A stretch of 64,000 nucleotides of DNA from Sphingobacteriaceae bacterium (GTDB lineage: Bacteria > Bacteroidota > Bacteroidia > Sphingobacteriales > Sphingobacteriaceae): assembly GCA_903642215.1 (NCBI GenBank), contig CAHJWG010000011.1, forward strand, positions 62,001-126,000. Reading direction: 5' to 3'. Positions 63,205 to 64,000 of the stretch are shown in pieces; the stretch's first letter is position 1, and each line of letters opens with the position of its first letter. The position numbers and the translations under genes are program-made. The notes beneath the pieces are model-generated. The model saw only the letters and a program-made list of their open reading frames with translations, was not told where the DNA came from and searched no databases.

Positions 63205-64000
63205 TCAGAAACGGTTATGAATTTCCGTTATGATGCGTACTATTTCTCCCCGGATTGCTGCTGTTGGCCGTACAAAGTTGTTGTTTTGATAAGAAAAAAT
63301 CAGCCGCTTTCCCTTCCGCGTTACAAGGTAGCCGCTTTGGTTATAATTGTTGGTTAAAGAACCGGTTTTCCCCCAAACAAAAGGAATGCCGTTATCGGTT
63401 TTATAAGCATTGCGTAACGTCCCGGAAACGCCGCCTTCCGGCAGTAAACTGTGTAATTTCTGTTCGTTATTAACCTTAATCCAGATTTTTTGCAGCAATG
63501 CAATTAGCATTCTTGGCGTAAATAAATTTTGGCGCGACAAGCCCGAACCATCGGCCCATTGCGGCTCATCCGGCAAGTCCTTCAAAAAGTTTTTCTTACT
63601 GAAATTGATTACTGCTTCAGTGCTTAAATTTCCGGGCAAAGTAGAAGAACAAACCAGCAATAATTGCTCAGCAACAAAATTATCGCTTGGCCAAAGCATT
63701 TGCTTGTAAACAGAATCCGAAGCAATACTGTAAAGCGTTTTTGCCGCTTTCGGCAGTTTTAAATTAACAAGTGTAACCTGCTTTTTTAAAGTATCCTGTA
63801 ACAAAGCAAGCGTTAACTCCAGACTGGTTTTCCAAGGAATTTCTTGTTCAAAATTTTGCGGGACTTGTGTACTTGGATGTACAAACCTGTTCTCGAAAAT
63901 GCTTCTTTTAACAGTATATTTTTGCGGATGAAAAGAACTGTCTGCCTGCAAATACTGCTGGAGATAAGCCGGTTTAATTTGTAATTTCCCATGTGCATCT
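63205..64000 (-). CDS. D-alanyl-D-alanine carboxypeptidase/endopeptidase, PBP4 type (partial)
   Basis: The C-terminal 265 codons of a larger gene whose start lies past the right edge; the frame stays open to 64000. PBP4 motifs: SGL in WADGSGLSRQN (SxN-equivalent) and KTG in WGKTGSLTNNYNQSGYLV. It trims peptidoglycan peptides in the periplasm. The N-terminal SxxK is outside the window. A variant dispersed motif lies at 63900-63912. Confidence 0.93.
   Translation of the reverse strand, partial: DAHGKLQIKPAYLQQYLQADSSFHPQKYTVKRSIFENRFVHPSTQVPQNFEQEIPWKTSLELTLALLQDTLKKQVTLVNLKLPKAAKTLYSIASDSVYKQMLWPSDNFVAEQLLLVCSSTLPGNLSTEAVINFSKKNFLKDLPDEPQWADGSGLSRQNLFTPRMLIALLQKIWIKVNNEQKLHSLLPEGGVSGTLRNAYKTDNGIPFVWGKTGSLTNNYNQSGYLVTRKGKRLIFSYQNNNFVRPTAAIRGEIVRIITEIHNRF

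Overview
The window looks like chromosome of a Bacteroidetes bacterium, most likely of the order Sphingobacteriales (Pedobacter/Mucilaginibacter-like). The grounds are promoters of the TAnnTTTG type, a type IX secretion B-type C-terminal domain, PE-LIG-POL order in LigD, the long HisG form, WbqC and DUF4142 families, and the characteristic dispersed stem-loop repeats between genes. There is no prophage, insertion sequence, CRISPR array, rRNA or tRNA that I can see.

Layout: 1-4.1 kb holds a gene end, a small membrane protein and valS, which carries two in-frame low-complexity insertions made of dispersed-repeat DNA. 4.1-12.8 kb holds an M13 peptidase, an AT-rich AlbA-type ATP-binding regulator, mnmD, a nitroreductase, mazG, a toxin-antitoxin pair with a frameshifted PIN toxin, a serine hydrolase and a nitrilase. 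12.9-21.3 kb is a complete histidine operon (hisG-D-C-B-H-A-F-IE). It is preceded by a histidine-rich leader peptide and followed by a tightly coupled WD40 gene. 21.4-34.2 kb has envelope and housekeeping genes: a DUF4142 lipoprotein, an NlpC/P60 hydrolase, ferredoxin, acyl-CoA reductase, a FtsE-like ATPase, grpE, dnaJ, an M1 peptidase, a multi-PAS protein, a ModF-like double ATPase and a thioesterase. 34.3-41.8 kb holds small exported proteins rich in His or Met, a PIN-domain gene pair, a second M1 peptidase, a RelE-like toxin-antitoxin pair and a secreted CHU_C protein. 41.8-48.8 kb holds a beta-propeller protein, corA, wbqC, a lipid A-type acyltransferase, a glycosyltransferase, ribE and several small proteins. 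48.9-52.2 kb is the Ku-LigD end-joining pair. 52.3-64 kb holds a DUF6169 module, an alpha/beta hydrolase, a PqiA-like protein, a three-subunit xanthine-dehydrogenase-family operon, SDR and zinc alcohol dehydrogenases, a BLUF photosensor and the C-terminal part of a PBP4-type carboxypeptidase.

The most striking signal is not a gene. A 13-base motif, TRCTKYTTTTATC, usually followed 2-4 bases later by an A-rich tract (TAAAA), occurs 32 times exactly by my reading and about 30 more times as near variants. It lies between genes and inside genes, with most exact copies on the given strand. Its density and form (core plus AT tail, and pairs forming terminator hairpins) resemble the DNA uptake sequences of Haemophilus and Neisseria. 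I know of no described element of this kind in Bacteroidetes. Its function is unproven; an uptake, chromosome-organising or regulatory role are all possible.
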